Positions 1-8,406 of a DNA stretch of 64,000 bases are shown here, in pieces (position 1 is the stretch's first letter; every line of letters starts with the position of its first letter). Origin of the DNA: Rhodococcoides fascians NBRC 12155 = LMG 3623 (GTDB lineage Bacteria; Actinomycetota; Actinomycetes; Mycobacteriales; Mycobacteriaceae); the NCBI RefSeq assembly GCF_001894785.1, contig NZ_BCWW01000017.1, forward strand, positions 55,648 through 119,647. Reading direction: 5' to 3'. The notes under the pieces were generated by a model, which was not told the origin of the DNA, did not search any database, and saw only the letters and a program-made list of their open reading frames with translations. A program made the position numbers and the translations under genes.

Positions 1-526
1 GTGTGTAGAGACGTTGTCCCCATTGTTCGCTGTGATCGGCGCTGATAGCGGTGCCGTTGCATATTGTGGTGACGATTCGATGGAATTGAGCCAGTGCGGC
101 GGCGGCGGTGCGTTCGCTCAAGCTCGTCTCGGATTCGCCTGGGACGATGTCGAATCGGTCGACTGCGATGATCGGACCGCCATCTACCTTCGGGGTGATG
201 ATGTGGCAGGTGGCCCCGAATTGCGTCTGGTTGTCGTCGATCGCGTAGCGATATCCGCCGATCCCTCGGTAGTTCGGGGTCGCCGGGTGGAAGTTCACGG
301 CCAGTTCCCGCACTCGATCGAGTGTGGCCTCGGACAGGATGAAGTCCGATTTGAAGGACAGAAGCAGGTCGCACCCGTGCCACTGATCGAACGATCGAGT
401 TACTGGATCGCCGTAGTCCCAGGCAAACCAGTCGACGTCGGCGAATCTGCGGCGGAGAAAGTCGTGGGCGAGTTCGCCCCACCGTGATCCGTCGGAGATG
501 AGCAGAACAGAGCGGGTGTCTTTCAT
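1..526 (-). CDS. Formyltransferase family protein, 3' end beyond the window
   Basis: Reading the minus strand from the ATG at 526 gives an open frame of about 175 codons that runs off the left edge. It carries the formyltransferase signature NFHPATPNYRG at about residues 79-89 (catalytic Asn and His) and VDGGPII further on, whose Asp completes the Asn-His-Asp triad of 10-formyl-THF-dependent formyltransferases (Fmt, PurN, ArnA-type). It is shorter than Fmt at its N-terminus and lacks a clear PurN start, so it is likelier a specialised amine or hydroxylamine formyltransferase than the housekeeping tRNA enzyme; that is inference. Its ATG overlaps the argG stop by four bases (ATGA), making it the third gene of an argH-argG-formyltransferase operon. 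The substrate is not visible. Confidence 0.8.
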   Translation of the reverse strand, partial: MKDTRSVLLISDGSRWGELAHDFLRRRFADVDWFAWDYGDPVTRSFDQWHGCDLLLSFKSDFILSEATLDRVRELAVNFHPATPNYRGIGGYRYAIDDNQTQFGATCHIITPKVDGGPIIAVDRFDIVPGESETSLSERTAAAALAQFHRIVTTICNGTAISADHSEQWGQRLYT

Positions 527-1710
527 CGAGTGACAACTCCTTCGGTGAGTGGGAGAGCCCAGCAGTACGCGAATCCGGCACCTGCTTCGTGTAGAAAGGT
601 GTCTGCCTCTTCGTAATCGGCCAGAGCCGAGCTGTATCGGCCGTATTTCGGGGACGTCCGGCCGATGCATCGAGCGGAGCCCTTGTACAGCTCGACGGTC
701 ACTGTGCCCGTCACGCGGTGAGCCAGACGGGCGCAGTAAGCATCGAGTGCTGCACGCAGATCGGTGAACCAGTAGCCGTAGTAGACCAACTCTGCGTACT
801 GGTCGGCGATGGACCGCTTGTGGTGGAGCGTCTCTCGGTCCAGTACGAGTGCTTCGAGATCGGTTCGTGCAGCGAGAAGAACTGTTGCAGCGGGTGCTTC
901 GTAGATTCCGCGGCTCTTGAATCCGACGATGCGGCTCTCGAGAATTTCGGTACGCCCGATACCGTTCGCGGCCGCTGTGTCCCCGAGTTCGCTGACCAGG
1001 TCGATCAGGTCGAGCTTGCGGCCGTCGAGAGCGACGGGGATGCCTGCTTCGAACTCGATCGTGATCGTTGTTGGACGATCCGGTGCCTGCACCGGCGCGG
1101 TCGTGATCTGCCATGCATCGGGCGGTGGAGCGTGGTCGATGAGGTCGAGATCCCCGCACTCGATGCTGGTGCCCCAGATATTGGTGTCGATGCTGTACGG
1201 CGTCGTCTTGCTGACACCCACATCGATACCGTGACGATCGGCGTAGGCAATTTCGCTACCGCGGGAGGTCATTTCCCAATCGATGACAGGTGCGAGGATG
1301 TCGAGCTCGGGAGCCAACGCCCGCACGGAGGTGTAGAACCGGACCTGATCGTTTCCCTTGCCCGTGGCACCGTGAGCGACTGCGGATGCACCGCGTTCGC
1401 GAGCGATGCTGACCAGCCGCTCGGCGATCAACGGTCGAGACAACGGTGCAGCCAGAAGATATTTTCCCTCGTATGCAGCGCCGGCGGCGAGAGCCGGGAT
1501 TGCATAGTCGTGGAGGAACAGGTCTCGGACGTCTTCGACGATAACTTCCGACGCGCCGGCCGCGGTTGCGCGCTTCGAGACGGCCTCGAGGTCCTCGATT
1601 TGGCCGAGGTTCGCGCAGTACGCGATGACCTCGGTCTGATAGCGCTCTTTGAGCCAGTGCACGGCAACGGATGTGTCCAATCCGCCGGAATATGCCAGGA
1701 CGATGCTCAT
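523..1710 (-). CDS. argG: Argininosuccinate synthase (ArgG) paralogue
   Basis: ATP-dependent ligation of citrulline and aspartate to argininosuccinate. 395 residues, the normal family length. The N-terminus has the PP-loop motif AYSGGLDTS (residues 5-13), followed by GATGKGNDQVRF and the KTTPYSIDTNIWG region typical of ArgG. The open frame extends upstream to 1935, but the ATG at 1710 is chosen because it starts directly before the PP-loop and overlaps the argH stop as ATGA. The sequence looks divergent from the usual actinobacterial ArgG N-terminus (for example YCANLGQIEDLEAV), and the gene is not in an argCJBDFR cluster, so a dedicated second copy serving the neighbouring formyltransferase and exporter genes is plausible. 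Catalysis is secure; the pathway is inferred. Confidence 0.92.
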   Translation of the reverse strand: MSIVLAYSGGLDTSVAVHWLKERYQTEVIAYCANLGQIEDLEAVSKRATAAGASEVIVEDVRDLFLHDYAIPALAAGAAYEGKYLLAAPLSRPLIAERLVSIARERGASAVAHGATGKGNDQVRFYTSVRALAPELDILAPVIDWEMTSRGSEIAYADRHGIDVGVSKTTPYSIDTNIWGTSIECGDLDLIDHAPPPDAWQITTAPVQAPDRPTTITIEFEAGIPVALDGRKLDLIDLVSELGDTAAANGIGRTEILESRIVGFKSRGIYEAPAATVLLAARTDLEALVLDRETLHHKRSIADQYAELVYYGYWFTDLRAALDAYCARLAHRVTGTVTVELYKGSARCIGRTSPKYGRYSSALADYEEADTFLHEAGAGFAYCWALPLTEGVVTR

Positions 1711-3224
1711 ACCCCGACCTCCATCGCGAGTTCGGGCACGCTCACGCCGCCGACGACGGATCGCGCTGCTCGTAGGCATTCCGCCTTCGCCTCCCAGAGG
1801 CGGGTTCTGGCTTGCCGGATTTCGGCGAGTCTGTCGGTCACGTCGGCCAGGCCTTGCTCCTGCTGTTCGGAGACCCGCGTCGGTCCGGTGGATCCGGCAG
1901 AGATGTAGCTGCGCAGTGTGTGGAGCGGATCGCATATCTGCTTCATGTCGACCTCACTGATGTCGATGTCGTGTTCCTCGCGGAGGAAAGTGGTGGTGAA
2001 CGCGACGTTGCGCAGGGTGTGACCGGCTGCGAGGGCGGCGTTGACGAGGTCACCGGTGATGCGGTGGGCTGTGCGGAAAGGAACGTCGAACCGAGAGACC
2101 AAGATGTTGGCGATCTCTGTCGCGGTCGAGAAGTTGTCCCAGCACAGGGCTCTGCCGCGAGCACCGTCGAACGCGGTGTGCAGGTTCTGGCGTCGGCACA
2201 GGCGAATGGTGTCGAGGTACGTATCGAGGGCGCCCCAGTAAACCGGTTTGTCCTCCTGCAGGTCGCAGCTGTACCCGAGACCGACCGACTTCTCCATCAC
2301 CAGCAGTTGCACCAGCGCACCCACCGCGCGACCGGACTTCCCTCGCGCCAGTTCTGCAACCACCGGATTCTTCTTCTGCGGCATGATCGAGCTACCGGTC
2401 GCGAACGAATCGTGCACTTCGGCGAGAGCGTATTCGTTCGAGCTCCAGGTGACGATCTCTTCCTGCATGCGAGATAGATTCACAGCACCGCTGGCAGCTG
2501 CGCCCGCTACTTCGACTGTCCAGTCCCTCGTCGACGTCGCATCGAGCGCATTGACCATCGGTGCATCGAACCCGAGAAGCCGGGAGGTGTAATCGCGGTC
2601 CAGGGCGAATGTAGTTCCGGCGAGCGCACACGCGCCGAGCGGATTGATGTTGATGCGCTTCCAGGCATCCATCAGTCGGGAGGCATCACGCAGCAAGGCC
2701 TGTGCGTGCGCAGCCTTCCAAAATGCTACCGAAATCGGTTGCGCTGCCTGCGAATGCGTGTAGCCGGGTAGAACTGCTTCTCGTTCCGACTCGGGGCACC
2801 CGAGCAGATCCTGCACGAACATGAGCAGTTCTTCGCTGGCATCGAGCAGCCACTCGCGGGTGACCATGCGTGCGTCGGTCTGCACCTGATCGTTTCGGGA
2901 CCGTGCGGTGTGCATGCGGCCGCCGACGGGTCCGATCCGTTCGATGAGCATGAATTCGGTGTTGAGGTGCACATCTTCTTGTCGGACGTCGAGCTGCAAT
3001 CCACCGTCGGCTCGGCTGCTCTCCATGTCGAGCAGCCCAGCGAGAAGCGCTTTGGTGTCGGGTTCGGTGTTGATTCCCGCGCGACCGAGCATCAGAACAT
3101 GAGCGATGTTCTGCCACAGGTCGTGTTCGAGCATTCTGCTGTCTACCGATGCTGTCTCTGTGTAGCGAAGTACATCGTCGGTGATATCGGTGGAGAATCT
3201 TCCACCCCAGAGCTTTTCGCTCAT
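1707..3224 (-). CDS. argH: Argininosuccinate lyase (ArgH) paralogue
   Basis: Splits argininosuccinate into arginine and fumarate; member of the fumarase/aspartase superfamily. 505 residues, about 30 longer than usual ArgH (460-475), mostly from a C-terminal tail after residue 460. Visible hallmarks are the start SEKLWGGRF, the HTARSRNDQV substrate loop, and the signature loop GSSIMPQKKNPV bearing the catalytic Ser. It is first in the operon argH-argG-formyltransferase. Its start lies about 200 bp from the stop of the co-oriented exporter gene, with a strong hairpin between. It could act on an arginine analogue (such as a canavanine-type substrate) rather than on argininosuccinate; nothing in the sequence decides this. 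Confidence 0.92.
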   Translation of the reverse strand: MSEKLWGGRFSTDITDDVLRYTETASVDSRMLEHDLWQNIAHVLMLGRAGINTEPDTKALLAGLLDMESSRADGGLQLDVRQEDVHLNTEFMLIERIGPVGGRMHTARSRNDQVQTDARMVTREWLLDASEELLMFVQDLLGCPESEREAVLPGYTHSQAAQPISVAFWKAAHAQALLRDASRLMDAWKRININPLGACALAGTTFALDRDYTSRLLGFDAPMVNALDATSTRDWTVEVAGAAASGAVNLSRMQEEIVTWSSNEYALAEVHDSFATGSSIMPQKKNPVVAELARGKSGRAVGALVQLLVMEKSVGLGYSCDLQEDKPVYWGALDTYLDTIRLCRRQNLHTAFDGARGRALCWDNFSTATEIANILVSRFDVPFRTAHRITGDLVNAALAAGHTLRNVAFTTTFLREEHDIDISEVDMKQICDPLHTLRSYISAGSTGPTRVSEQQEQGLADVTDRLAEIRQARTRLWEAKAECLRAARSVVGGVSVPELAMEVGV

Positions 3225-3318
3225 TGATCGGTACCCCTCTGTGTGCGTGATGGTTCGGTTTCGGTACAGGAAAGTTCGGGTTAGGGCACGGCAAAGCCAA
3301 GACCTGGCGGGATTGGAC

Positions 3319-3341
3319 GGCCCGGGGCGCGGACCCGGGCC
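3319..3341. terminator. Perfect 8-bp hairpin between the LysE gene and argH
   Basis: GGCCCGGG (3319-3326) pairs perfectly with CCCGGGCC (3334-3341) across a 7-nt loop. It lies downstream of the exporter stop and upstream of the argH start, both on the minus strand. There is no T-run after it on the minus strand, so it may be an intrinsic terminator of actinobacterial type or an attenuator for the arg operon. Confidence 0.5.
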
Positions 3342-3428
3342 AAGGCGTCGTTACACAATCAAGTCAGGTCGGGCTCGGGTCGAGTAGTTGAAAGAGCGAA
3401 GGGAGAAGGGCTCGGACGGCGGGGGTGT

Positions 3429-4052
3429 TTACTCGAAGGCCAGCCGGACGCCGAATCCCACCAGAACAACACCCAGTCCACGCTCGAGCCACGCCCCCAA
3501 GCGGCCCTTCTCCAAGAACCGGCGAGCGGACGAGGCAAGAAGTGCGTACGAGGACAGACATATCAGCGCCACCACGAACTCGATCGACATGAGCAGCATG
3601 GACCAAACGAAAACGTTCCCGTCGCGCGGAATGAACTGCGGCAGCACCGCCAGGTAGAACGCACCCATTTTCGGATTCAACAGGTCCGCGACGAAACCGG
3701 TCATGAACGCTCGCGACCACTTCGGCTGGTGCGCGTTGTAAGTCGCGGCATCGACGTCGGTGAAGCTGCCCTTGCGCTGCCAGATACTCTGAATTCCTAG
3801 AAACACCAGGTAGGCGGCACCTGCGATACGTACCGCGTCGAATGCCCCGGGGACGCTGGTGAGCAAGGACGCCAACCCCACGGCCGCAGCGATGCCCCAG
3901 GCCATCGACCCCGTCGCCGCACCCAAAGCTACGGCGATGCCGTGACGCACACCGCCGGTAAGCGAGTGCTTGACCGCCAACATGACGTCAGGACCTGGGA
4001 TTATTCCGAAGACGATAGCGACGGGGAGATAGGCCAGAACGGGGTTGTTCAC
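3429..4052 (-). CDS. LysE/RhtB family amino-acid exporter
   Basis: 207-residue inner-membrane protein with about six hydrophobic segments. The N-terminal PGPDVMLAVKHSLTGG motif and the GAATGSMAWG segment are typical of LysE/RhtB exporters. The GTG at 4052 is preferred to the upstream GTG at 4139 because the latter would overlap the divergent regulator and add a polar leader before the first helix; 207 residues matches the family. It is divergent from an ArgP/LysG-like regulator, the arrangement of lysE-lysG in Corynebacterium, where the regulator induces export of basic amino acids. Next to argGH paralogues, arginine or an arginine-like product is the natural substrate (inference). Confidence 0.88.
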   Translation of the reverse strand: MNNPVLAYLPVAIVFGIIPGPDVMLAVKHSLTGGVRHGIAVALGAATGSMAWGIAAAVGLASLLTSVPGAFDAVRIAGAAYLVFLGIQSIWQRKGSFTDVDAATYNAHQPKWSRAFMTGFVADLLNPKMGAFYLAVLPQFIPRDGNVFVWSMLLMSIEFVVALICLSSYALLASSARRFLEKGRLGAWLERGLGVVLVGFGVRLAFE

Positions 4053-4127
4053 GGCAAGAACGGTACGACCGCTCCAGCATCGATGCACGTTTCCTAAGTA
4101 TCGCTGATCTAGGTTTAGTATTTGTGG

Positions 4128-5090
4128 ATGTACAACCACGATCAGCTCGCCACACTTGCCGCGATCTGCGATTCAGGGTCGTTCGAGGGAGCTGCAACGG
4201 CGTTGCACATCTCGTCTTCTGCAGTCAGCCAACGCATTACCGCGCTCGAACGAGCGTCGGGGGCCGCGCTGCTACAGCGAACCAGGCCGGTACTACCCAC
4301 CAGAAACGGGCAAGCCCTGCTCCGACTCGCGCGGCAGATCGAAGTCCTCACCGTCGACGCCGACGCTGAGCTACGCGGCGGCTCAACGACAACGAATACT
4401 GCTGCACCGCTGCGCTTTTCACTTGCTATCAATGCCGATTCGGTCTCGACGTGGTTCCAACCGGTGATGAAAGCGATAGCCGTCGACCGACGGATACTGC
4501 TGGACCTCCACATCGAAGATCAGGACCATACAGACGCTCTACTGCGTCAAGGCGCGGTCATGGCCGCCGTGACGACCTCACGCACCGCAGCACCTGGCTG
4601 TACGGTCGAACCGCTCGGAGCCATGGTCTATTGGCCCGCGTGCGCACCCTCACTCATTCGCGACGCCGACTCCGACGGTTGCGATCCCAGCCGCCTCCCG
4701 ATGCTGCGATTCGACAAAAAGGACGACCTGCAACACGCCTATCTACGCAAGATCAAGGCGCACCGTGAGCCCCCGATCCACTACCTCCCATCGAACCGCG
4801 AATTCCTGACTGCAGCTCGACTCGGACTCGGGTGGGGCGTGCTACCGGAAGGACAAATCGCACGCGACCTCGCCGACGGGACACTCGTTCACCTCGACCC
4901 CGACCACAACGTCACCATTCCCCTGTATTGGCAACGATGGCACCTGCCATCCGAAACCCTCGACAGAATCACAGGCTGGGTACGCGATGCTGCACATAAC
5001 GCATTGATCGACACACCCAAAGAACGAAAAACAGCGAACCGTCCCCCAGGTCATGCGGTGACCGGCGCGGCAACACCGGAACCTGCGTGA
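4128..5090 (+). CDS. LysR-type regulator of the ArgP/LysG group
   Basis: 320 residues, the usual LysR length. N-terminal winged HTH (about residues 1-60) reads DQLATLAAICDSGSFEGAA followed by LHISSSAVSQRITALE, very close to ArgP/LysG, which sense lysine/arginine and activate the divergent exporter. The ATG at 4128 is chosen over the TTG two codons upstream. The effector domain fills the rest; the last 25 residues are polar and probably disordered. The 75-bp gap to the divergent exporter must contain the shared control region. The regulator-exporter pair is clear; the effector is inferred from the family. Confidence 0.9.
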   Translation: MYNHDQLATLAAICDSGSFEGAATALHISSSAVSQRITALERASGAALLQRTRPVLPTRNGQALLRLARQIEVLTVDADAELRGGSTTTNTAAPLRFSLAINADSVSTWFQPVMKAIAVDRRILLDLHIEDQDHTDALLRQGAVMAAVTTSRTAAPGCTVEPLGAMVYWPACAPSLIRDADSDGCDPSRLPMLRFDKKDDLQHAYLRKIKAHREPPIHYLPSNREFLTAARLGLGWGVLPEGQIARDLADGTLVHLDPDHNVTIPLYWQRWHLPSETLDRITGWVRDAAHNALIDTPKERKTANRPPGHAVTGAATPEPA

Positions 5091-5412
5091 GTCCGGCGGT
5101 CATCGGTCCAGCTGTGACGGCTAATTGCACACCCTGATTGGACCAAAGTTGCGGCGATGCACGCCGGTCGCATGGTCCGCCGCCGGGTGCGCGCCTAAGG
5201 TCGCCGATCGCTGACCGAGCATACGACGCGGGGCGTTGAGCCTCGACCGAATGCTCCACCACGCATCGAAGTATCGATCGGCGCGGATCCCATAGTGTAC
5301 GAAAAGCAGTGATTGCTGGCAGCACAACTGAAAAACGTCAAAACAGCTACTGCTGCAGCTTTTTTCAGACTGGGAGTACGCACGGCCTGCGGCGGCGCGG
5401 GTCTCTGTTCCG
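5091..5412. other. Intergenic gap between convergent genes, no supported gene
   Basis: 322 bp between the LysR stop and the TetR stop. Short frames exist on the minus strand (for example GTG 5383 to 5195, with a hydrophobic, signal-like start) but no RBS or family likeness supports them. I see no clear terminator. Confidence 0.5.
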
Positions 5413-6051
5413 TCAGGGTGAGGCGAGTGCCTCGGACAGGTAACGAATCAGTGCCGCCTTGAGCTCGGTCACGAGCTGGTCCTTCTTGTTAGTTTTTTCT
5501 GCGGCGATGACGGGCATCATTCCGCGGGTGATCTGCAAGGCCACCAGCGCGTGGAGGTCGATGCGTTCGCTGGACAGGGTCGGTGCGAGTGCGGCCAAGG
5601 TCTGGGCGACCCTCTGGGAGAGTTCGCTCTGCAATGGTACGACTGCGGTATACAGGGCAGGCTGGGTATCTGCTCGCGAGAACAGTTGCAGGAAAGCCGG
5701 ATTGGCCGCATTGAAGGCGACCATATTGTCGACGGCCCGGTCGATGAACTGCGGTAGAGATTCCACGAAGCCGTCCGGTCGCGGATCGACCGCGGCCGAT
5801 TGGGCGTCGGTCAACTCCACGACGTAGCGTTCCGCCAATGCTGCGGCGATGTCTTCCTTGTTTCTGAAGAACTGGTACAGCGAACCCGGTGACATGCCCG
5901 ATTTGCTGGCGATAGCGTTCGTGGTCGCTGCGTCGAACCCGACTTCTCCGAACAACTCCTCCGCACCGTCGAGGATCGCAGCGATGCGCTTGAGTCCGCG
6001 ATCCTGACGCTTGGGTGCAGGAGAGGTAGTTGGCGTCGAGGTATTCGGCAT
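5413..6051 (-). CDS. TetR family repressor of the adjacent MMPL pump
   Basis: 212 residues. A polar N-terminal tail (about 20 residues) precedes the TetR HTH: AEELFGEVGFDAATTNAIASKSGMS then GSLYQFFRNKEDIAAALA, the classic turn-helix and YxFF-K signature. The C-terminal half is the ligand-binding helical bundle. The ATG at 6051 is chosen; the open frame continues to 6171 but that would cover the operators. It is divergent from the MMPL transporter, and two identical-arm palindromes lie in the 98-bp gap, so self- and pump-repression is the likely mode. The inducer is unknown. Confidence 0.9.
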   Translation of the reverse strand: MPNTSTPTTSPAPKRQDRGLKRIAAILDGAEELFGEVGFDAATTNAIASKSGMSPGSLYQFFRNKEDIAAALAERYVVELTDAQSAAVDPRPDGFVESLPQFIDRAVDNMVAFNAANPAFLQLFSRADTQPALYTAVVPLQSELSQRVAQTLAALAPTLSSERIDLHALVALQITRGMMPVIAAEKTNKKDQLVTELKAALIRYLSEALASP

Positions 6052-6079
6052 GTGAACTCCAGGCTTTCCGGTAGACAAG

Positions 6080-6124
6080 ACGAGCTTTCGCTCGTATTCT
6101 CGCAAATCACGAGCAATCGCTCGT
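6080..6124. promoter_or_regulatory. Two identical-arm operator palindromes for the TetR repressor
   Basis: ACGAGC-N4-GCTCGT occurs twice: 6080-6095 (spacer TTTC) and 6109-6124 (spacer AATC). Arms are perfect and the centres are 29 bp apart, nearly three helical turns, so two dimers could bind on almost the same face. They sit midway between the divergent TetR (start 6051) and MMPL (start 6150) genes, 26 bp before the pump start. Confidence 0.85.
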
Positions 6125-6149
6125 ATCCACGGTAGCAGGGGGACCCGCG

Positions 6150-8351
6150 ATGCCCACCCGATTCGCCACAACTCGACCCGGCCTCACCCTCGTAGTGGCC
6201 GGCGTCCTCTTCCTCGTGCTCGCAGCAGTCGCTGCCGGTGCGATGAATGCACTGTCCCTGAACAGGTTCGAGGCGACCAACGCCCCGTCTGCGGCAGCCG
6301 AGGCGCTGCTCAACGACACCTTTCAGACCGGCACACCCAACATCACCATCCTCGTCACCGCGAAGACCGGCGACGTCGACAGCTCGGCCGTCGCCGCGGA
6401 CGGGTTACGTCTGACCGAGTTCGTCGACACCTTCCCCGGCATCGACGACACATGGTCCTACTGGACCGAAGAGGTTCCGACCCTCGCCGCCGGGGACGGC
6501 AGCTCGGCGCTGATCCAGGCGTGGGCACCGGGCGACGCCACCGAAATCCGGCAACAGGTCCTTCCCGCTCTCGACGAGGCACTCAGCCGGTCGGCTACCT
6601 CGAACATCGACATCGCTCTCGGCGGCAGCGACGAGGTGTTCCGCTCCGTCGCAGAACAATCCAGGACCGACTTTCTCCGAGCAGAGCTGATCATCGCCCC
6701 GCTGGTGATCGCACTGTTGTGGGCCGTCCTACGGCGGCTCCGTCTCGCCGCAGTGGTCTTCGCAACCGGACTGTTCTCCGTCGTCGGCACCCTGGCCATC
6801 ATGCGCGTGGTGGCAGCCTTCACCGAAGTATCGACCTTCGCGGCGAACATCGCGCTGGTGATGGGCATTGCACTCGGCGTCGATTACGGACTGTTCCTGA
6901 TCTACCGCTTCCGAGAGGAAGCCCGCCGCACCGCTGACCTGACGTTGGCCGTGCAGCGAGCAGCGCAGGCAGCCGGACGCACCATCATGTTCTCCGGCGC
7001 CACCGTCGCCGCGTCACTGGCCGTTCTGCTGGTCTTCCCGTTCCCGTTCCTGGCCTCGTTCGCCTACGCCGGGATAGCCGTCGTCGCCACCGCCGTGCTC
7101 GCCGCTACGGTCGTACTCCCGGCCGCATTGGTGCTGCTCGGGCACCGCGCCTTACGGCGCAAGGAACCGGACACCGACGGAAGTACCGTGTGGCGGCGGA
7201 TCACCGTGGCCACGACCGGCCGACCTGCAGTGTTCGCGATCGCCGGTGTGGTGATCTTGATACTGCTCGGAGCGCCGGTACTAGGCGTTCGGTTCGGCGC
7301 ACCGGACGATCGCATCCTGCCGCAGTCGGTTCCGGTCCGCGCCCTGTACGACACCATCCGCGACGACTACGCCAGCGAGGATGCAGACGCAATTCTGCTC
7401 GTCGCACCGACCATCGCACCGGACGGCCTCGCTCGGTACGCCTCCGATCTCGCAGCACTGCCCCAGGTGCTACGAGTGGACAGCGCACTGGGCACCGTCG
7501 AACCCGACAGGGCGCTCACTGCTCCACCGAACGGCGCCGTCCGTTTCACTCCCGACACCGCAGGCAGCTACCTCTCGGTGGTACCGACTCGCGAATCACT
7601 GGACGACAGAGCCGGATTCGTCTCCGCGGTACGGTCGGTGGAGCCTCCCGGCCAGGTACTCGTCGGCGGCTCACCCGCGATGCTCGACGACTACACCGAC
7701 GGCGTCACCGCCCGGCTCCCGCTCGTGGCCGTGCTCATTGCACTGATCACCTTCGCCATTCTGTTCGTGATGACCGGATCGATCATCGCCCCCATCAAAG
7801 CCACCATTCTGAATCTGCTGTCACTGACGGTCATGTTCGGTGTCCTGGTGTGGGGTTTTCAGAACGGCAATCTTGCTGGGCTGCTGGGTTTCACCCCTAC
7901 CGGTGCCATCGAGCCGAGCATCCCCATCCTGATGTTCTGCATCGCCTACGGCCTGTCGATGGACTACGAAGTCTTCCTGCTCTCGCGCATCAAAGAAGAA
8001 TTCGACCGTACCGGAGACAATCGCCAATCCATCATCGATGGCATCTCACGCTCCGCACCCGTCGTCACCGCAGCAGCTCTCATCCTGGCCGCATCCTTCG
8101 CCACCTACGCCACTTCCGGGGTGACCTTCCTTCAGCAACTCGGAATCGGCATGGCACTGGCGGTCCTGATCGACGCCACCGTCATCCGAGCGATCCTCGT
8201 CCCCTCCATCATGGCCCTGACCGGCCGCTGGAACTGGTGGGCACCGCGCCCACTGGCACGCCTGCACCAGCTCATCGGCATCACCGATGCTCCACGCGTC
8301 GATACACCTGGTACCGAAGTCGACCCTGGAAGACCCAAAACCCCTGTATGA
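6150..8351 (+). CDS. MMPL (RND-superfamily) transporter
   Basis: 733-residue inner-membrane pump, MmpL type, exporting lipids, siderophores or drugs in Mycobacteriales. Topology is the usual duplication: helix 1 (about residues 10-32), a large outer loop to about 180, a block of helices with GIALGVDYGLFLIYRFREE (about 245-263), a second helix and outer loop (about 370-510), and a second block with AYGLSMDYEVFLLSRIKEE. The Asp-Tyr pairs in those motifs are the proton-relay positions. It lacks the long C-terminal tail of large MmpLs. Controlled by the divergent TetR; the secreted hydrolase starts 56 bp downstream and may be co-transcribed. Confidence 0.92.
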   Translation: MPTRFATTRPGLTLVVAGVLFLVLAAVAAGAMNALSLNRFEATNAPSAAAEALLNDTFQTGTPNITILVTAKTGDVDSSAVAADGLRLTEFVDTFPGIDDTWSYWTEEVPTLAAGDGSSALIQAWAPGDATEIRQQVLPALDEALSRSATSNIDIALGGSDEVFRSVAEQSRTDFLRAELIIAPLVIALLWAVLRRLRLAAVVFATGLFSVVGTLAIMRVVAAFTEVSTFAANIALVMGIALGVDYGLFLIYRFREEARRTADLTLAVQRAAQAAGRTIMFSGATVAASLAVLLVFPFPFLASFAYAGIAVVATAVLAATVVLPAALVLLGHRALRRKEPDTDGSTVWRRITVATTGRPAVFAIAGVVILILLGAPVLGVRFGAPDDRILPQSVPVRALYDTIRDDYASEDADAILLVAPTIAPDGLARYASDLAALPQVLRVDSALGTVEPDRALTAPPNGAVRFTPDTAGSYLSVVPTRESLDDRAGFVSAVRSVEPPGQVLVGGSPAMLDDYTDGVTARLPLVAVLIALITFAILFVMTGSIIAPIKATILNLLSLTVMFGVLVWGFQNGNLAGLLGFTPTGAIEPSIPILMFCIAYGLSMDYEVFLLSRIKEEFDRTGDNRQSIIDGISRSAPVVTAAALILAASFATYATSGVTFLQQLGIGMALAVLIDATVIRAILVPSIMALTGRWNWWAPRPLARLHQLIGITDAPRVDTPGTEVDPGRPKTPV

Positions 8352-8406
8352 GCACTGCACTCGCACGCTCCCAGCCACCACATCCCCGCCCCGATCGGAG
8401 TACCCC

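Noticed and set aside
14..487. 157-codon plus-strand frame at the left edge
   Set aside because: It is antisense to the formyltransferase frame, which has family motifs and couples to argG.
5195..5383. Signal-peptide-like minus frame
   Set aside because: GTG without RBS; the rest is basic low-quality sequence; probably chance.
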